A DNA stretch of 9,160 nt from contig JABDRC010000061.1 of NCBI GenBank assembly GCA_013041945.1, positions 1 through 9,160 on the forward strand, written 5' to 3'. The notes beneath the pieces are model-generated. The model had not been told where the DNA came from, did no database searches, and was given only the letters and a program-made list of their open reading frames with translations. This DNA comes from Halobacteria archaeon. Its GTDB lineage: Bacteria; Pseudomonadota; Gammaproteobacteria; UBA9214. Below, piece by piece: positions 8,607-9,160 of the stretch. The position numbers and the translations under genes are program-made. The stretch's first letter is position 1. Each line of letters opens with the position of its first letter.

Positions 8607-8648
8607 TGGCGCGCCCGGCAGGATTCGAACCTGCAACCGTCGGCTTAG
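8607..8648 (-). tRNA. tRNA-Arg, 3' exon (probable anticodon UCU), interrupted by a group I intron
   Basis: On the minus strand the 3' exon reads CTAA (loop positions 35-38), then GCCGA (39-43), variable region CGGTT, T arm GCAGG-TTCGAAT-CCTGC, acceptor strand CGGGCGC, discriminator G and CCA. The anticodon's last two bases are C35 and U36, and the variable loop is short. That leaves arginine AGA/AGG rather than serine AGC/AGU, whose tRNA has a long variable arm. The 3' sequence also resembles E. coli argU. Nearly all group I introns follow a U in the 5' exon, so U34 and anticodon UCU are inferred. The 5' exon lies beyond the window, so integrity of the gene cannot be confirmed. tRNA-His follows after 38 bases. 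Confidence 0.85.
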
Positions 8649-9160
8649 CTTACCAGCTACGCCTTTCGGCGCCCCGTACGGGTTTGTGGTCTGGACTATC
8701 TCTTCGCCATCTCAGGCGCCACACGTATAGTCTCTACGGAACCCTTCGATAATCAGCCGCCATCCTGACATTCCTTGACTGATTATTCTTGGATGTTTCT
8801 ACCCTCAGCGTGACCGAACTTTTATATTCATTTGGAGCCAGGTAATAACATTCATCCGTGTCAGGACAATAGATGCAATAAAGGTCTATCTCGTCTTTAT
8901 TGATCTTGCGTATATGTGTTCCGTTCTTGTCCGCCCAGCAGGAACGGAAATGAACAGTTATACCGCCTGTCTTATCCACGGACTTGTATTTAACCTGTAC
9001 CCTCCTGAAAACTCCATTGTCATATGCAACCAGATCAAATGGAGCATGCTCGGTTACGGGATTCAGAATTACAAATCCTTGCTCGAATAAATCGAGCTGA
9101 GCCTTCAAAACACCCAGGTCGCCCTTCTCCTTGGTATGGTGCATATCAGCATGCTACACA
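8649..9160 (-). mobile_element. Group I intron in tRNA-Arg (3' part; 5' half outside window)
   Basis: Just after the endonuclease stop the minus strand shows the conserved 3' core of a group I ribozyme. P7 is GACTA (8732-8728) with TAGTC (8698-8694). Between them lie the P3 3' strand (TACGTGTGG, 8727-8719), a P8 hairpin CGCC-TGAGAT-GGCG (8718-8705) and J8/7 AAGAGA (8704-8699). P9 follows as GCGCC-GAAA-GGCGT (8672-8659), and a terminal G is at 8649. The order and sequence (GTAGAGACTATA ... AAGAGATAGTCCAG) closely resemble the small tRNA introns such as that of Azoarcus tRNA-Ile (subgroup IC3). The intron interrupts the anticodon between positions 34 and 35. P1, P2, the 5' strand of P3 and most of P4-P6 must lie beyond 9160. 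The endonuclease gene appears to be inserted in the P6 region. Confidence 0.88.
8734..9144 (-). CDS. Intron-encoded homing endonuclease, PD-(D/E)XK type
   Basis: The 136-residue protein lies inside the group I intron. It looks like the small PD-(D/E)XK endonucleases carried by tRNA introns, of which I-Ssp6803I from the Synechocystis tRNA-fMet intron (about 150 residues) is the known example. The visible active-site set is Glu6 in TKEKGDLG, Asp37 in PFDLVAYDNG, and Gln50 and Lys52 in RRVQVKYK. The glutamine in place of the usual Asp/Glu (Q-x-K) is the variant known from that group. The expected role is to cut intronless alleles of the tRNA gene so the intron is copied in. The ATG at 9144 is the first possible start: an in-frame TAG stands four codons upstream (9156-9154). 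No Shine-Dalgarno sequence is visible in the 16 bases available. The stop codon TAG lies within the conserved core just before P7, so the last codons also encode ribozyme sequence. The gene is visibly A+T-richer than its neighbours, which suggests transfer. Confidence 0.85.
   Translation of the reverse strand: MHHTKEKGDLGVLKAQLDLFEQGFVILNPVTEHAPFDLVAYDNGVFRRVQVKYKSVDKTGGITVHFRSCWADKNGTHIRKINKDEIDLYCIYCPDTDECYYLAPNEYKSSVTLRVETSKNNQSRNVRMAADYRRVP

Noticed and set aside
8607..8648. Reading the tRNA-Arg 3' half as a degraded tRNA or an integration scar
   Set aside because: The T arm, acceptor strand and CCA are intact, and a group I core abuts the exon exactly in the anticodon loop, which explains the missing 5' half.
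8673..8682. Palindrome CCCGTACGGG next to P9 as a separate regulatory site
   Set aside because: It lies within the intron 3' domain between P7 and P9 and is more simply a peripheral intron element.

Overview
The window carries the gammaproteobacterial proteostasis cluster tig-clpP-clpX-lon-hupB-ppiD, with every gene on the minus strand, so transcription runs from the right end to the left end. This gene order, a PpiD directly after HU-beta, tRNA genes that encode their own CCA, and proteins close to the Escherichia coli family members all point to a gammaproteobacterium of moderately high G+C. I cannot name the genus.

Right end (about 8095-9160, read right to left). The window opens inside a tRNA-Arg gene interrupted by a group I intron. 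Only the 3' part of the intron is inside: a complete small endonuclease gene of the PD-(D/E)XK homing type, then the catalytic 3' half (P3', P8, P7, P9), then the 3' exon of the tRNA. The intron's 5' half and the tRNA's 5' exon lie beyond position 9160. tRNA-His(GUG), a strong spacer hairpin, tRNA-Lys(CUU) and a clear Rho-independent terminator follow. A new promoter with a perfect TATAAT box then leads into tRNA-Leu(UAG) and tig.

Centre (1497-8003). tig (trigger factor), clpP (protease), clpX (unfoldase), lon (ATP-dependent protease) and hupB (HU-beta) are arranged head to tail. A very good match to a sigma-32 heat-shock promoter lies upstream of lon, in the clpX-lon gap, next to a 61-bp interrupted inverted repeat. 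A long perfect hairpin without a U-tract separates lon from hupB.

Left end (1-1487). tRNA-Val(UAC) starts nine bases after the hupB stop, tRNA-Asp(GUC) follows, then a terminator-like hairpin and ppiD, which runs off the window at position 1.

Together the proteins cover nascent-chain folding (trigger factor), regulated degradation (ClpXP and Lon), nucleoid structure (HU, a known Lon substrate in E. coli) and periplasmic folding (PpiD). The tRNA genes are woven around and between these protein genes. The least ordinary item is the group I intron with its PD-(D/E)XK endonuclease inside the anticodon of a tRNA-Arg.
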